Part shown: one piece after another, positions 27,136-36,468 of the stretch
Position numbering within the stretch: the first letter of the stretch is position 1
Layout of the letters: the number at the start of each line of letters is the position of its first letter
Origin: an uncultured Latescibacterota bacterium
Lineage (GTDB): Bacteria; Latescibacterota; UBA2968
Reading direction: 5' to 3'
NCBI GenBank assembly: GCA_958295785.1
Contig: OY282377.1
Span: 1,936,394-2,000,393 of the forward strand
DNA: 64,000 nucleotides
Made by a program: the position numbers and the translations under genes
Notes under the pieces: generated by a model
Databases searched by the model: none
Told to the model about the DNA's origin: nothing
Seen by the model: the letters and a program-made list of their open reading frames with translations, nothing else

Positions 27136-30100
27136 ATGCGCTTTGTGACAGTATTGTTGGGGGTGCTGGTCGCGGTTTGTGACCTTCGCGCCAGCGAGAC
27201 AGACCTGCCCCCGCGCGGAGAAGGGGCGGTGGCTTTTGAGATCGATGTGTGCAGTTTTCGCTATCGCGGGCGCGAGGGGTTTGAAGAGATCACGTTGCGC
27301 TTTCCCGTGGCGCAGTTTGCGTTTTTGCGGCGGGATTCGGGTGTGTATCTCGCGCGCTACAAACCGTCGCTGCGGGTCTTAAACGCGGATGGCGAGGTCG
27401 TGCGACAAGTGGAGGCGGAAAGCCAACTGACAGCCGAATCCATTGAGGCCACTGTCGATACGGACCGCACGGTGTACGATATGGTGCAAGTGCGCTTGCC
27501 GGCGGGGCGCTATCGCGGGGAACTGACCCTCAGCGATATGCAGGCCGACCGGTCGGGGTTGGCCGTGTTTTCGCTGGCGGTGCCCGCTTACGACCCGGGC
27601 GTGGCAGGCATGAGCGATTTGTATTTGTCTTCCGGGTTCAACCCACGAGGCGCGGGCAAAGCCCTCGAGATGTTCCGCAAAGACGACCGCACGGTGCTGC
27701 CCAACCCGTCTCGGCAATACCGCAGGGGCAAACCGCTCTACGTGTATTTTGAGATCTACTATCTGGGCTATCAGCGCCATCGCGTAGCCATGCAAGTGGA
27801 AGACCGATACGGGCATCGCATTTGGCGCGATCAGCGGTCTTTTCCGGGCTATCGCGGCGCCGTCGAGTTCGCCGAGGGCATCCCCACCCATGATCTGTTG
27901 CCGGGCGTGTACACGCTGCGGGTTCGAGTGACCGCGGGACGGGATACCCTCACATCGGCCCGAAAATTTGAGGTGATGGGAGACGCGCTCGTTCCCGCTC
28001 ATGGCTTTGACGATCAGCGGTCAGAGATATCGGGGCGGCTGTTAAAGCAATTTGGTGGCGCCGAGATCGAAGCCATCTACGCGGGATTGGGACGGGCAGA
28101 CCGGGCCGCATTTCTCTACGGGTTTTGGCTGGATCGCAACCCGCTCGTGGCGCGGGCCTATTACAACCCATTGCTCGGCTTTGGCGCGTTGCCCAACTTG
28201 GACGGGGCACTCCTCGCGGCGATGGGCAGGCGCAAAGAAATGGCAAAATACATCGATCCGCGCTATGCGGCGCGACAAGTGCCGCCCGATACGGCGATGG
28301 CGCGAGCGGCCCTAGAGGTGATCGACGCCCTCCTCGAAGCAGATGGCAGCGATTTGATGGGGCGCGCCGCGCAGGGGTATGCCTATTTGTTTGCGAGTAA
28401 TGTGCCTTATGCGGAGCAGGCGTTTAAGGACGCGCTGAACGCGGGCGGGGTGTTGCCCGAAGCCTACAATGGCGCGGGGCTGTCCCACATTGGGCGCAAG
28501 CGATGGGATGAGGCAGTCGCGGCATTTGATCAGGCCCTCGCGCTTCGGCCCGACGATCAACCCGCACGGGTTCACCGCGCTATGGCCCGGTTGCTCGGAG
28601 GCAAACAACGCGCGAAAGACGCTTTGAAGGAGGCCATAGAAGTCCATCCGCATCACCCCGAGTTGCTGTATTTGCTCGGGCGGGTGTTTGAGCGCGAGGG
28701 CGAGGATCAGGCCGCCGAGAAAGCCTATACCCGGCAGAGCGCGATGAACCCGATGCACGCGCGGGCGCGCTTCGGCTTGGCGCGAGTCTATTTGAAACAA
28801 GGGCGAGATGCACGGGCGACGCGCTTGTGGCGCGACCTGATGGACACGCGGCCCGAACTGCGCGCGGAATGCCTCCCCCTGCTTTTGGGCGCGTATCAGC
28901 GGATGGGCGAAACAGGGGAAGCGCAAAAAGTGATGGCGGAGTATTTACGCACGGTGGATGGCGAAACGCGCATCCTCTTGCAAGACATTCGCACCGTGGC
29001 AACCCCGCAAGAGGCCGCGGCTTACGACGCATTGTCGCCCGATCAGCACGCGGATTTCGTTCGGATGTTCTGGCAGCGGCGCGACCCCACGCCGGCCACG
29101 CCGGGCAACGAGCGGCTCGTGGAGCACTATCGCCGGGTGTTGTACGCGATGCGACATTTTTCGAGCGGGCGCGCGCCGTGGGACAAGCGCGGGGAGATTT
29201 ACATTCGCTATGGCGAACCCGCGCACAAGAGCCGCGCGGGCGACATACGCTACGAGATGGACGCCGATGTCGTGCGGGTGAAAGAACGCCTGTGGATGGG
29301 CATGCCAGTAGATGGTCGAAAGGAGATTATCGCGCGGATGGGCCGGTTGCGGACCTCCTCGCAAGATGTGGTGATCCAAGACGAGTTGGGTCTCGATGTG
29401 ACGGTGAACGATTTCGAGGCCATAGATTTTGAATTGAACCCCAACCGCACCCGTTTTGGGGCCACATCCTACAATCAGGTCAGTACTGACCGCTACCAGC
29501 CCACCGTGGAACTCAGCGGCTATGATCGAGGGGCGAGCGAGCGCACAGTGCGGGGCTATCCGCTCTATCCCATCGACAGCAGCACGCTCTGGGAGTATTG
29601 GATTTACCCGGAAGTGGTCGGCGGGATCGAGGTGGTCTTCACGGCTTTAGATCGCAAGGGGAACTACATCTATCCCGATATCCCGCAGGGCAGGAGCGAG
29701 TCGCATTTTAATATGGGGCTGTGGACCGACCGGCGACCCGACCGACAGGTCGCCGCGGCCATCCGAGCCCAGGCAGAGCGGATGCCTCCCTTTAATAATG
29801 CGTTGGATTTCCATTTTGATGCGGTCGATTTTCAAGGGCAAAACGAACGCAGCCGCCTCGAGGTGTATTGCGGCGTGCCCGTGATCAATTTGCCGGACAG
29901 CGTTCAGGCGAGCGGCATGTTGGAACGCGGCATTGCCGTGTTTGACAGCACTTGGCGACCCATCTATCGCAAGATGGCTCTCTTGCCTTTTGCGGTGGAT
30001 GCGACGGATTCGCTGGGCGCGGGCGATCTCGCTGTCGATCAAATCGCGCTCAATCTATCGCCCGGCGCCTATCATCTGGGGGTGGAAGTACGCAGTCCGC

Positions 30101-30606
30101 AAGGCAATTTGCGCGGGGCTTATACGCGCGCCTTGACAGTAGAGCCCTATACGGGACCGGGCCTGATGCTATCCGATATCGAAATGGCCGGTTTGGTGGT
30201 GCGGGATTCTTTGTCAAAAGTAAAAGGCGGGCACAAGGTCGTGCCCATGCCGTCCAAAACCTATTTGCCCGGGCAACCCGTGACGATTTACTACGAGGTC
30301 TATGGGTTGACATTTGACGAGGTTGGTCAGACGCGCTATCAGATGGATTACAAAATTTCGCCCCGCAAGGGCAAGCCCCTGGCCGTGACGATCTTGCGTG
30401 CAGTCGGCAGACTCTTGGGCATTGAACAGAAGAAGGTGGTGACGATTTCCTACGAGCAGGTAGGGATGGAGAAAACCGAGTACAATTATCTGGAGATCGA
30501 CATAAGTGGATCAGAGGCGGGACGCTATGAACTGGAGGTGGCTGTGACGGATTTGAATGCGGGAACGAGGGTAGCCAAGGATGTGATATTTCTCATTGCT
30601 AGGTAG
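27136..30606 (+). CDS. GWxTD-domain TPR protein (first copy)
   Basis: A 1156-aa exported protein. A signal peptide (about 1-22) precedes an N-terminal beta-rich region to about residue 300. TPR-like helices follow (about 390-620, e.g. AYNGAGLSHIGRKRWDEAVAAFDQAL), then the GWxTD domain: FWQRRDPTPATPGNERLVEHYRRV and PWDKRGEIYIRYGEP at 681-695. The last third resembles the GWxTD C-terminal beta domains. GWxTD proteins occur in FCB-group bacteria; their biochemical role is not settled. AGAGGAT precedes the ATG. It shares its GWxTD and C-terminal parts with the gene at 40904, pointing to a duplicated, later interrupted locus. Confidence 0.82.
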   Translation: MRFVTVLLGVLVAVCDLRASETDLPPRGEGAVAFEIDVCSFRYRGREGFEEITLRFPVAQFAFLRRDSGVYLARYKPSLRVLNADGEVVRQVEAESQLTAESIEATVDTDRTVYDMVQVRLPAGRYRGELTLSDMQADRSGLAVFSLAVPAYDPGVAGMSDLYLSSGFNPRGAGKALEMFRKDDRTVLPNPSRQYRRGKPLYVYFEIYYLGYQRHRVAMQVEDRYGHRIWRDQRSFPGYRGAVEFAEGIPTHDLLPGVYTLRVRVTAGRDTLTSARKFEVMGDALVPAHGFDDQRSEISGRLLKQFGGAEIEAIYAGLGRADRAAFLYGFWLDRNPLVARAYYNPLLGFGALPNLDGALLAAMGRRKEMAKYIDPRYAARQVPPDTAMARAALEVIDALLEADGSDLMGRAAQGYAYLFASNVPYAEQAFKDALNAGGVLPEAYNGAGLSHIGRKRWDEAVAAFDQALALRPDDQPARVHRAMARLLGGKQRAKDALKEAIEVHPHHPELLYLLGRVFEREGEDQAAEKAYTRQSAMNPMHARARFGLARVYLKQGRDARATRLWRDLMDTRPELRAECLPLLLGAYQRMGETGEAQKVMAEYLRTVDGETRILLQDIRTVATPQEAAAYDALSPDQHADFVRMFWQRRDPTPATPGNERLVEHYRRVLYAMRHFSSGRAPWDKRGEIYIRYGEPAHKSRAGDIRYEMDADVVRVKERLWMGMPVDGRKEIIARMGRLRTSSQDVVIQDELGLDVTVNDFEAIDFELNPNRTRFGATSYNQVSTDRYQPTVELSGYDRGASERTVRGYPLYPIDSSTLWEYWIYPEVVGGIEVVFTALDRKGNYIYPDIPQGRSESHFNMGLWTDRRPDRQVAAAIRAQAERMPPFNNALDFHFDAVDFQGQNERSRLEVYCGVPVINLPDSVQASGMLERGIAVFDSTWRPIYRKMALLPFAVDATDSLGAGDLAVDQIALNLSPGAYHLGVEVRSPQGNLRGAYTRALTVEPYTGPGLMLSDIEMAGLVVRDSLSKVKGGHKVVPMPSKTYLPGQPVTIYYEVYGLTFDEVGQTRYQMDYKISPRKGKPLAVTILRAVGRLLGIEQKKVVTISYEQVGMEKTEYNYLEIDISGSEAGRYELEVAVTDLNAGTRVAKDVIFLIAR

Positions 30607-31012
30607 GGGTGTCTGCGGGGCTGTCTCTCGAAGATGGACGCCTCCGCTGTTGCGGGCGATTGGGGCGGAAGCAGACGCGATGTGCGTGCCTGAAAGCGTT
30701 TATTTTTTTCTTGACTTTCTGGCCTCATTGCATAATGATTTTCATTGCAGGATGATTTAGCACTTTTGTATAAGCGCGTTGGGAAAAAAGCGCGATACCC
30801 AATCCGGTTATCAGAAGTTGTGCAAAATCCACATCAAAAGAACGCAGCGCGTCACAGACCCACGGGAAGATGGTCGAAAAGGAGGTGATGTCAGAGGATA
30901 TTTTTTCGTTGATAGTTTCTATCTTTAGATAGAGAAATCGGCTTTTGGAAAGGGCCAAAAAATCTTTCCCTCGTCTTCCCCCATGTTGGGAAGAAACTAT
31001 AAGGAGGAGTTT
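30607..31012 (+). other. Long leader of the TonB receptor gene
   Basis: No gene is visible. A promoter with a Fur-box-like dyad lies at 30711-30749. About 260 bases of leader follow, containing small stems (TTTCTATC/GATAGAGAAA near 30930, and CTTCCC/GGGAAG just before the ribosome-binding site). I could not fit it to a known riboswitch. Confidence 0.5.
30711..30749 (+). promoter_or_regulatory. Promoter with Fur-box-like dyad
   Basis: TTGACT (30711-30716), 16 bases, TAATGA (30733-30738). CATAATGATTTTCATTGCA (30731-30749) covers the -10 and matches the classical 19-base Fur box GATAATGATAATCATTATC at 13 positions by eye, with the dyad AATGA/TCATT. It precedes a TonB-dependent receptor gene, so iron control is plausible. 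Confidence 0.45.
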
Positions 31013-34000
31013 ATGAATCGTTTTAAGGCATGGTTTTACACCTTGCTCGCCATAGCCCTGGGGTTTGGGCTGGCACCTCGGGTCGATGCGACCACCACGG
31101 GTAAAATTTCGGGTCGCATTACCGATGCCAATACCGGCGAACCCCTGCCGGGTGCCAATGTGGTGATCGCCGGCACGCGGCTCGGGGCGACTGCCGATGT
31201 CAATGGCGAATACTTCGTCATTCGCGTCACTCCGGGCGTGTATGAAGTCGCGGCATCGCTGGTGGGTTATCGCGCCGTAACGCAACGAGACGTGGCGGTC
31301 TCGATTGACCGCACCACGCCTTTGGATTTCGCACTCAACGAGACCACAGCGGAATTGGCAGAGATCACCGTGACAGCAGAGCGGCCACCCGTTGAGATGG
31401 ACGTGTCTTACACGCAGGTGATCTTGTCCGCCAAAGAGATCGAGTCCCCGCCGGTGGGGCCTCGGTTGCGCGATGCGTTTGCCACGCAGGTGGGTATAGA
31501 CACCGACAATTGGGGGTTGAATATCCGCGGTGGCGATGAGACCGAGATCGTTTATATGGTTGACGGTGTGGGGCTGAAAGACAGCCGCGATAGCCGTCCG
31601 TATTCCTCGTTTTCCAAGACAGCACTTCAGGAAGTTCAGATTCTGAAAGGCGGATTCAACGCCGAGTACGGCGATGTACGCAGCGGCGTGATCAACGTGG
31701 TGAACCGCGAGCCTCGCGCTTGGATCACGGGTGGAGACCTGCGGTGGAGTCCTGCGGCAAATAAGTATTTTGGGCCGACCATGTACAGCACCGATAACTG
31801 GTGGGATGTGGGGCGGTTTCAAAGCATGACGTCGACCGCTGACCGAGACGGCGACGGCAATCCGGATTTCGCTGGCTGGAATCAGATATTTGAAGACAAG
31901 GGCGGGCCTGCCGGCGAATGGAAAGCCGGCGTGTTTGAAGACGTGATTACAACGCCTGCCCAAGCCAAGGGAATCTGGGATTTCCAGCATCGCAAGTTGG
32001 GCATCGTGAACGAAGCCAGTGGCGTAGGGCCTTTTGAGCAAGATGCGGATTATACGTATCAGCAGAACTTCGACGCCAAAGAACGCGATTCGGATTATAC
32101 CTACGACGTGACCATTGGCGGTCCGCTCGTTCGAGACAAAGTGTCGTTCTTGCTTTCCACGCGCCGAGAAAAGTCGGCTTATACGTGGACCATGGCCGTC
32201 CCCAACTATCGGGACGACACATGGCAGGCCAAGGCGATTTGGACGCCCACGGCGACCACCAAGCTGTCTTTGGGCTTTTTGCGTGGCTGGTCTCAGGGCG
32301 CGAAGTACGGGAACTTTTTGGGCCAATTTGCTCGCACGCCCGCTTTTGAAGTGAGCAATCTGCGTCCGCGGAACATTTTTGCGATGGGGTCGGGCAGCAA
32401 CATCGAAACCATAGATCGCAATTTTGGGACTCTGACGTGGACGCACACCTTGTCTCCCAGAACGTTTTACAACCTGACAGTGCGCGTGGGCAAGGCCAAC
32501 TTCCAAGCTTCGTGGCAACCTTTGCAGAAGCGCGGTGTGCCCGCCGCAGCGGTATATCCAGATGGCCGCATTGAAGAAGTCAACGAGAACAACTACCAAG
32601 CGGCGCAGGCCGCCGGCGCTGTGATCCTGGACGAAGCCCCCAAGGGCTTTACGTACAAACCCGGCACCTTTGATCTCTTGGGTGCTTACCGCATGCGCGG
32701 CGGTGACGGCAACCCGGCACGTTCGGGCGACTGGTCGCACACCTGGGAAGACGACTACACCTTTGACATCACGTCTCAGGTCACGCCGAACCATCAGATC
32801 AAAGCGGGCATTCAGGTGCATCACTTCTTTTTGCGCGAGATTCGCGGTTTTGCCTCTTCCGTGCAAGACCCGACCTTAGAGGATGTCAATTTCCTGCCGG
32901 GCAATATCGACGATCCGCCCAACGTGGAAGTCACAGATACCGCAGATTTCCACAATTACTGGGTCCGCACGCCTCTGTACGGCGGCGTGTTCTTGCAGGA
33001 TCGCATGGAGTATCGGCAAGTTGTGGTCAACGCGGGCCTGCGCTTGGACTTCCACCGGCCAGATAGGTACTTCGATGTGCCCAACGAGGCGCATGCCGAG
33101 TGGATGGGATCCAATGCCGTGTTGCTCTATTCCAAAGCAGAGGCCGTGCGCCCGCCCACAAAGTGGAAATTGAGTCCCCGCGTTGGCGTGTCGCATCCGA
33201 TTACAGCCGAGAGCAAGCTGTTCTTCAACTACGGTCACTTTGCCCAGATCCCGACCTCTGTTGACTTGTACCAGACGCAGAGCGGCCTGGGCGAGCCCTT
33301 AGAGCAGTTTGGCAATCCGTGGCTGGAAATGCCCGTGACCATTGCATACGAACTGGGCTACGAGCGGAATTTCGCCAACCAGTACTTGTTCAGCGGCACG
33401 GTGTTTTTCAAAGACATTGAAAAGGATACGGAACGCGGACGCATGTATATCCAAAATTCCACAGGCCGCAGCACGCGATTCCACATGAACGGAAATGTGA
33501 AGGATATTCGCGGTTTCGAGTTGTCGGTTCGCAAGGCGCGCGGGCAATTTGTAACGGGCTTTTTGTCCTACGAGTTCCGCGCCGAGCGCAAGCGCGTTGT
33601 GCGCTGGGAGCGCATCTACGACGCGCAGACCGTATCGACAGCGTCCTATCGCTTAATCGAGGGCAACCCGGCCGGCGCCAACCCGCGCTTCAAGGGGCGA
33701 CCGGTCTTGAAGTTTGGCCTGAATTTCCGCACGCCGTTGGATTACGGAAGCGATCAGCGCATGTGGAAGGGCGGCTGGGAAGCCAACCTGTATTACCGCC
33801 GTCAGGCAGGTGCGTGGTTCAACTACAATCCGTCCAATGACGTGGCCCTTCGCAATGTGGATAATGCACAGTGGCAGGCGATCAATCTTCTGGATTTGCG
33901 CTTTGCCAAAACATTTGACGTAAAGGCGGCGCCAACGCTCTATCTGGAGATTCGCAACCCGCTCAACTTCAAAAATATTTCCACGACTTCTACGGCGCGG

Positions 34001-34213
34001 GTATGGGATACGCGAACCCATCTCGGTACCAGTTCGGGCAATAATTTTCAGACGTATATGGAAGCATTGGGCTGGACCGTGGATGCGAGCGGCAATTTGC
34101 AAGAAGGCGACAAGCCGGGCAAAGAACTGGATGAAAGTGTGATGAGGCAACGGTCGTATCTGTTCTATGTCAATCCGAGGGATATCCACCTCGGCGTGCG
34201 TTGGTCCTTCTAA
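31013..34213 (+). CDS. TonB-dependent receptor with carboxypeptidase-regulatory N-terminus
   Basis: A 1066-aa outer-membrane protein. A signal peptide (about 1-27) is followed by a carboxypeptidase D regulatory-like domain (GKISGRITDANTGEPLPGAN to about residue 110), a plug domain (about 120-225, with GGDETEIVYMVDG and LKGGFNAEYGDVRSGVINVV) and a 22-strand-type barrel ending in an aromatic residue (HLGVRWSF). This is the layout of Bacteroidetes-type receptors, though a SusC identity cannot be claimed. AAGGAGGAG lies five bases before the ATG. The secreted and PorV-like genes follow on the same strand, suggesting an operon for surface uptake or secretion. Confidence 0.9.
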   Translation: MNRFKAWFYTLLAIALGFGLAPRVDATTTGKISGRITDANTGEPLPGANVVIAGTRLGATADVNGEYFVIRVTPGVYEVAASLVGYRAVTQRDVAVSIDRTTPLDFALNETTAELAEITVTAERPPVEMDVSYTQVILSAKEIESPPVGPRLRDAFATQVGIDTDNWGLNIRGGDETEIVYMVDGVGLKDSRDSRPYSSFSKTALQEVQILKGGFNAEYGDVRSGVINVVNREPRAWITGGDLRWSPAANKYFGPTMYSTDNWWDVGRFQSMTSTADRDGDGNPDFAGWNQIFEDKGGPAGEWKAGVFEDVITTPAQAKGIWDFQHRKLGIVNEASGVGPFEQDADYTYQQNFDAKERDSDYTYDVTIGGPLVRDKVSFLLSTRREKSAYTWTMAVPNYRDDTWQAKAIWTPTATTKLSLGFLRGWSQGAKYGNFLGQFARTPAFEVSNLRPRNIFAMGSGSNIETIDRNFGTLTWTHTLSPRTFYNLTVRVGKANFQASWQPLQKRGVPAAAVYPDGRIEEVNENNYQAAQAAGAVILDEAPKGFTYKPGTFDLLGAYRMRGGDGNPARSGDWSHTWEDDYTFDITSQVTPNHQIKAGIQVHHFFLREIRGFASSVQDPTLEDVNFLPGNIDDPPNVEVTDTADFHNYWVRTPLYGGVFLQDRMEYRQVVVNAGLRLDFHRPDRYFDVPNEAHAEWMGSNAVLLYSKAEAVRPPTKWKLSPRVGVSHPITAESKLFFNYGHFAQIPTSVDLYQTQSGLGEPLEQFGNPWLEMPVTIAYELGYERNFANQYLFSGTVFFKDIEKDTERGRMYIQNSTGRSTRFHMNGNVKDIRGFELSVRKARGQFVTGFLSYEFRAERKRVVRWERIYDAQTVSTASYRLIEGNPAGANPRFKGRPVLKFGLNFRTPLDYGSDQRMWKGGWEANLYYRRQAGAWFNYNPSNDVALRNVDNAQWQAINLLDLRFAKTFDVKAAPTLYLEIRNPLNFKNISTTSTARVWDTRTHLGTSSGNNFQTYMEALGWTVDASGNLQEGDKPGKELDESVMRQRSYLFYVNPRDIHLGVRWSF

Positions 34214-34224
34214 ACTCGACACCT

Positions 34225-34261
34225 CTTCCGGTTTCTTCCGCTCGAGGGAGAAACCGGGAAG
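34225..34261 (+). promoter_or_regulatory. Intercistronic hairpin
   Basis: CTTCCGGTTTCT (34225-34236) pairs with AGAAACCGGGAAG (34249-34261) with one bulged base. A T7 run comes only about 12 bases later. It may stabilise the 3' end of the receptor message or partly terminate, giving unequal expression of receptor and downstream genes. Confidence 0.5.
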
Positions 34262-34296
34262 GTTTGCAATCTGTTTTTTTCAGGAGATAACCTGTT

Positions 34297-36453
34297 ATGA
34301 CGAGACGATACGTTCCCCTTCTTCTGGCTCTGGGATTGCTGGTCTCTTACGGGAGTGCGTTTGCACAAAATCCGGGACGGAACTGGGGCACACACTGGCC
34401 GGGCGGTCTGAACGAGACGCGCACCAACCCGGATATCAACTACTTGGTGGCCCGAAACTGGGGGCTGAGGGTTGCGATTCTCACGGATGATTTCAATGTG
34501 CCGAGCTACTTCGCGCATTTTCCAGAACTCGCCAATACCACCATTCCCAAGTTTGTCAATGACGGCACAGATGACTTGGCCGACATTTCGAGTTCTTTCT
34601 TCAATGCGGTCGGCAAAGGTTCTCCCAAGGGATTTCGCATTCCCCCACCCTTGTTGCTTCAGGATGGCGTGGAGATCAAGCGAGAGACATGGACGGTTTT
34701 TTCAGACCGCTTCGATGGATTGCCAGCCGACTCGTATGAGGCCGTGATTCCCGGGCTGGGTTCAGACGTGTATCACGAATCTCAGCGCGTCCACACCGGC
34801 GGCATTCACTCAAGGATCCAGTCGTGGCGATGGGCAAATACCGAAGCCCAGGATATTATTTTTCAGATTCATACCTATACGTATCCGGAAACGCCCCGCG
34901 TGCCCGATGTGCGAACCGGCGAGCGCGGCACAGACCTCAGCCCGGAAACCCGCGACAAGAATCCGATGCTGAAGAATTTTCACCTCGGCTTCCACTGGTT
35001 TATGCAGGCGGCCAATCGCGGGCCATCTGGCGGTTCCCACATTACGCCGACTTTCGGAAATGATTCGCGCCCCTTCGAGGCGGGGATCCAGCACGGGATT
35101 CTCGACGAGGTCAACAACTGGGATGATGAACTCAAGCTGATGTATTCCTACGATGGCGACGCCACAGACCGCACCGGCACGCGCGCCGATGGCGATGACC
35201 GCGGCGAACCCGCGCCTGCGACCGGCGCAAAGCTGGACGAGATCCGCGAGGCATTGGTTGACGCGGGCGAGTTTCTCGAATCCGAATACAAAGGCCGCGT
35301 GTTCTTGCATGTGGATAAGACGCCGGTGAGCGATCCCAATACGCTTTCCGACAACTGGCTGGACGATATGAATGAGCCCGACCCGGAGATGCGCCAACCG
35401 CGCGTCGCCCGCTGGGTGCCAGACGCCAGTTGGATAACCACAGACAGCGCGGAGATGGCGGCAGTACACGACTTTTACACGCAGTCGAATGTGTTTATGA
35501 GGGATGATCGCGTTGAAAGCGTGGCGACTTCCACGGCTTCTCAACAGGGCTATTGGGAGTGGATGGTGACGTTTGGCCCCTGGCCCGAACTGAATCCCGG
35601 CGAGAGCATTCACATTGTGTCGGCTTGGATTGTCACGGGTCCGTCTATCGCAGAGAACAAGCGGATGGGCAAGATGTGGTCTGAAGGCGACATTTCGTTT
35701 GTCGAGAAGGAAGCCTTCCTCGACAGCGGTTTGGACTCGCTAGAGGCGGCGGTCGCTGTGGCCCGCAAGGCATGGGATGCGCGGCAAGTCCACGCGACTG
35801 TCGGCTTGCAACCGGTTTTGCAACCCACGCCAGATTGGCCAGCGCGGTTAGAAATAAACTCAGGTCCGGATCAGAACGAACTCACTTGGGCTGCGGTTCC
35901 CGGCGCGGCCGAATACCGGGTTTATCGCATGGCCGGGTTCGAGACCAAGCCCCCGGGCAGGCGGGATGTTTTCACGGTTAGCGGCACGTCCTACAACGAC
36001 AACACTGTGATTCGCGGTACGCGGTATTACTACGCGGTCACAGCCGTGGATGCCAATGGCCTGGAGAGCAGCTTTTTCGCCACGCGCACCCTGGGCGATG
36101 GCGTGAGTCCGTTCCGCGCACCCGCCCGAGATATTACCAGTGTGCGGATTGTGCCCAATCCATTCCAGATTCAGGGCGGCGAACTGGAGCAAGGGGGATA
36201 TAATTTTACCGGGCAACCCAACAAGTTGCTGTTCGTGAACCTGCCCGCGAGCGCGATCATCCGCATTTTCTCGATAACCGGCGATCTGATTCAGGAGATC
36301 GAGCACACGGCGGGTTCTGGCGACTTGTCGTGGGATCTGACGATCAACGACAACAACCAGTTCTTGGTGTCGGGGATTTATTTTGCACATATTGAGAGCA
36401 GGGACCCCCAGGTTCCGGGCTCTCATATCGAGAAATTCATCGTGGTTCGCTAA
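34297..36453 (+). CDS. Secreted protein with fibronectin III and T9SS-like sorting domain
   Basis: A 718-aa protein. The signal peptide MTRRYVPLLLALGLLVSYGSAFA is followed by a large region of unknown fold (about 25-520), a fibronectin III-like domain (about 530-610, NELTWAAVPGAAEYRVYRMAG...GTRYYYAVTAVDANGLES), and a C-terminal domain of about 90 residues (VRIVPNPFQ...IRIFSITGDLIQEIEH...GIYFAHIES...EKFIVVR). That last domain is the FlgD-like/type A sorting pattern used by type IX secretion substrates. The receptor lies upstream and a PorV-like gene 15 bases downstream, supporting a shared surface function. The catalytic or binding role of the main region is unknown. Confidence 0.83.
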   Translation: MTRRYVPLLLALGLLVSYGSAFAQNPGRNWGTHWPGGLNETRTNPDINYLVARNWGLRVAILTDDFNVPSYFAHFPELANTTIPKFVNDGTDDLADISSSFFNAVGKGSPKGFRIPPPLLLQDGVEIKRETWTVFSDRFDGLPADSYEAVIPGLGSDVYHESQRVHTGGIHSRIQSWRWANTEAQDIIFQIHTYTYPETPRVPDVRTGERGTDLSPETRDKNPMLKNFHLGFHWFMQAANRGPSGGSHITPTFGNDSRPFEAGIQHGILDEVNNWDDELKLMYSYDGDATDRTGTRADGDDRGEPAPATGAKLDEIREALVDAGEFLESEYKGRVFLHVDKTPVSDPNTLSDNWLDDMNEPDPEMRQPRVARWVPDASWITTDSAEMAAVHDFYTQSNVFMRDDRVESVATSTASQQGYWEWMVTFGPWPELNPGESIHIVSAWIVTGPSIAENKRMGKMWSEGDISFVEKEAFLDSGLDSLEAAVAVARKAWDARQVHATVGLQPVLQPTPDWPARLEINSGPDQNELTWAAVPGAAEYRVYRMAGFETKPPGRRDVFTVSGTSYNDNTVIRGTRYYYAVTAVDANGLESSFFATRTLGDGVSPFRAPARDITSVRIVPNPFQIQGGELEQGGYNFTGQPNKLLFVNLPASAIIRIFSITGDLIQEIEHTAGSGDLSWDLTINDNNQFLVSGIYFAHIESRDPQVPGSHIEKFIVVR

Positions 36454-36468
36454 ACAAGGAGGATGATC

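Noticed and set aside
30750-31000. Possible cobalamin riboswitch in the receptor leader
   Set aside because: A faint GGGAAGATGGT stretch exists, but no B12 box or correct stem order could be found.
30725-32866. Long minus-strand frame opposite the TonB receptor
   Set aside because: The receptor's signal peptide, plug and barrel motifs are on the plus strand; the antisense product has no recognisable features.
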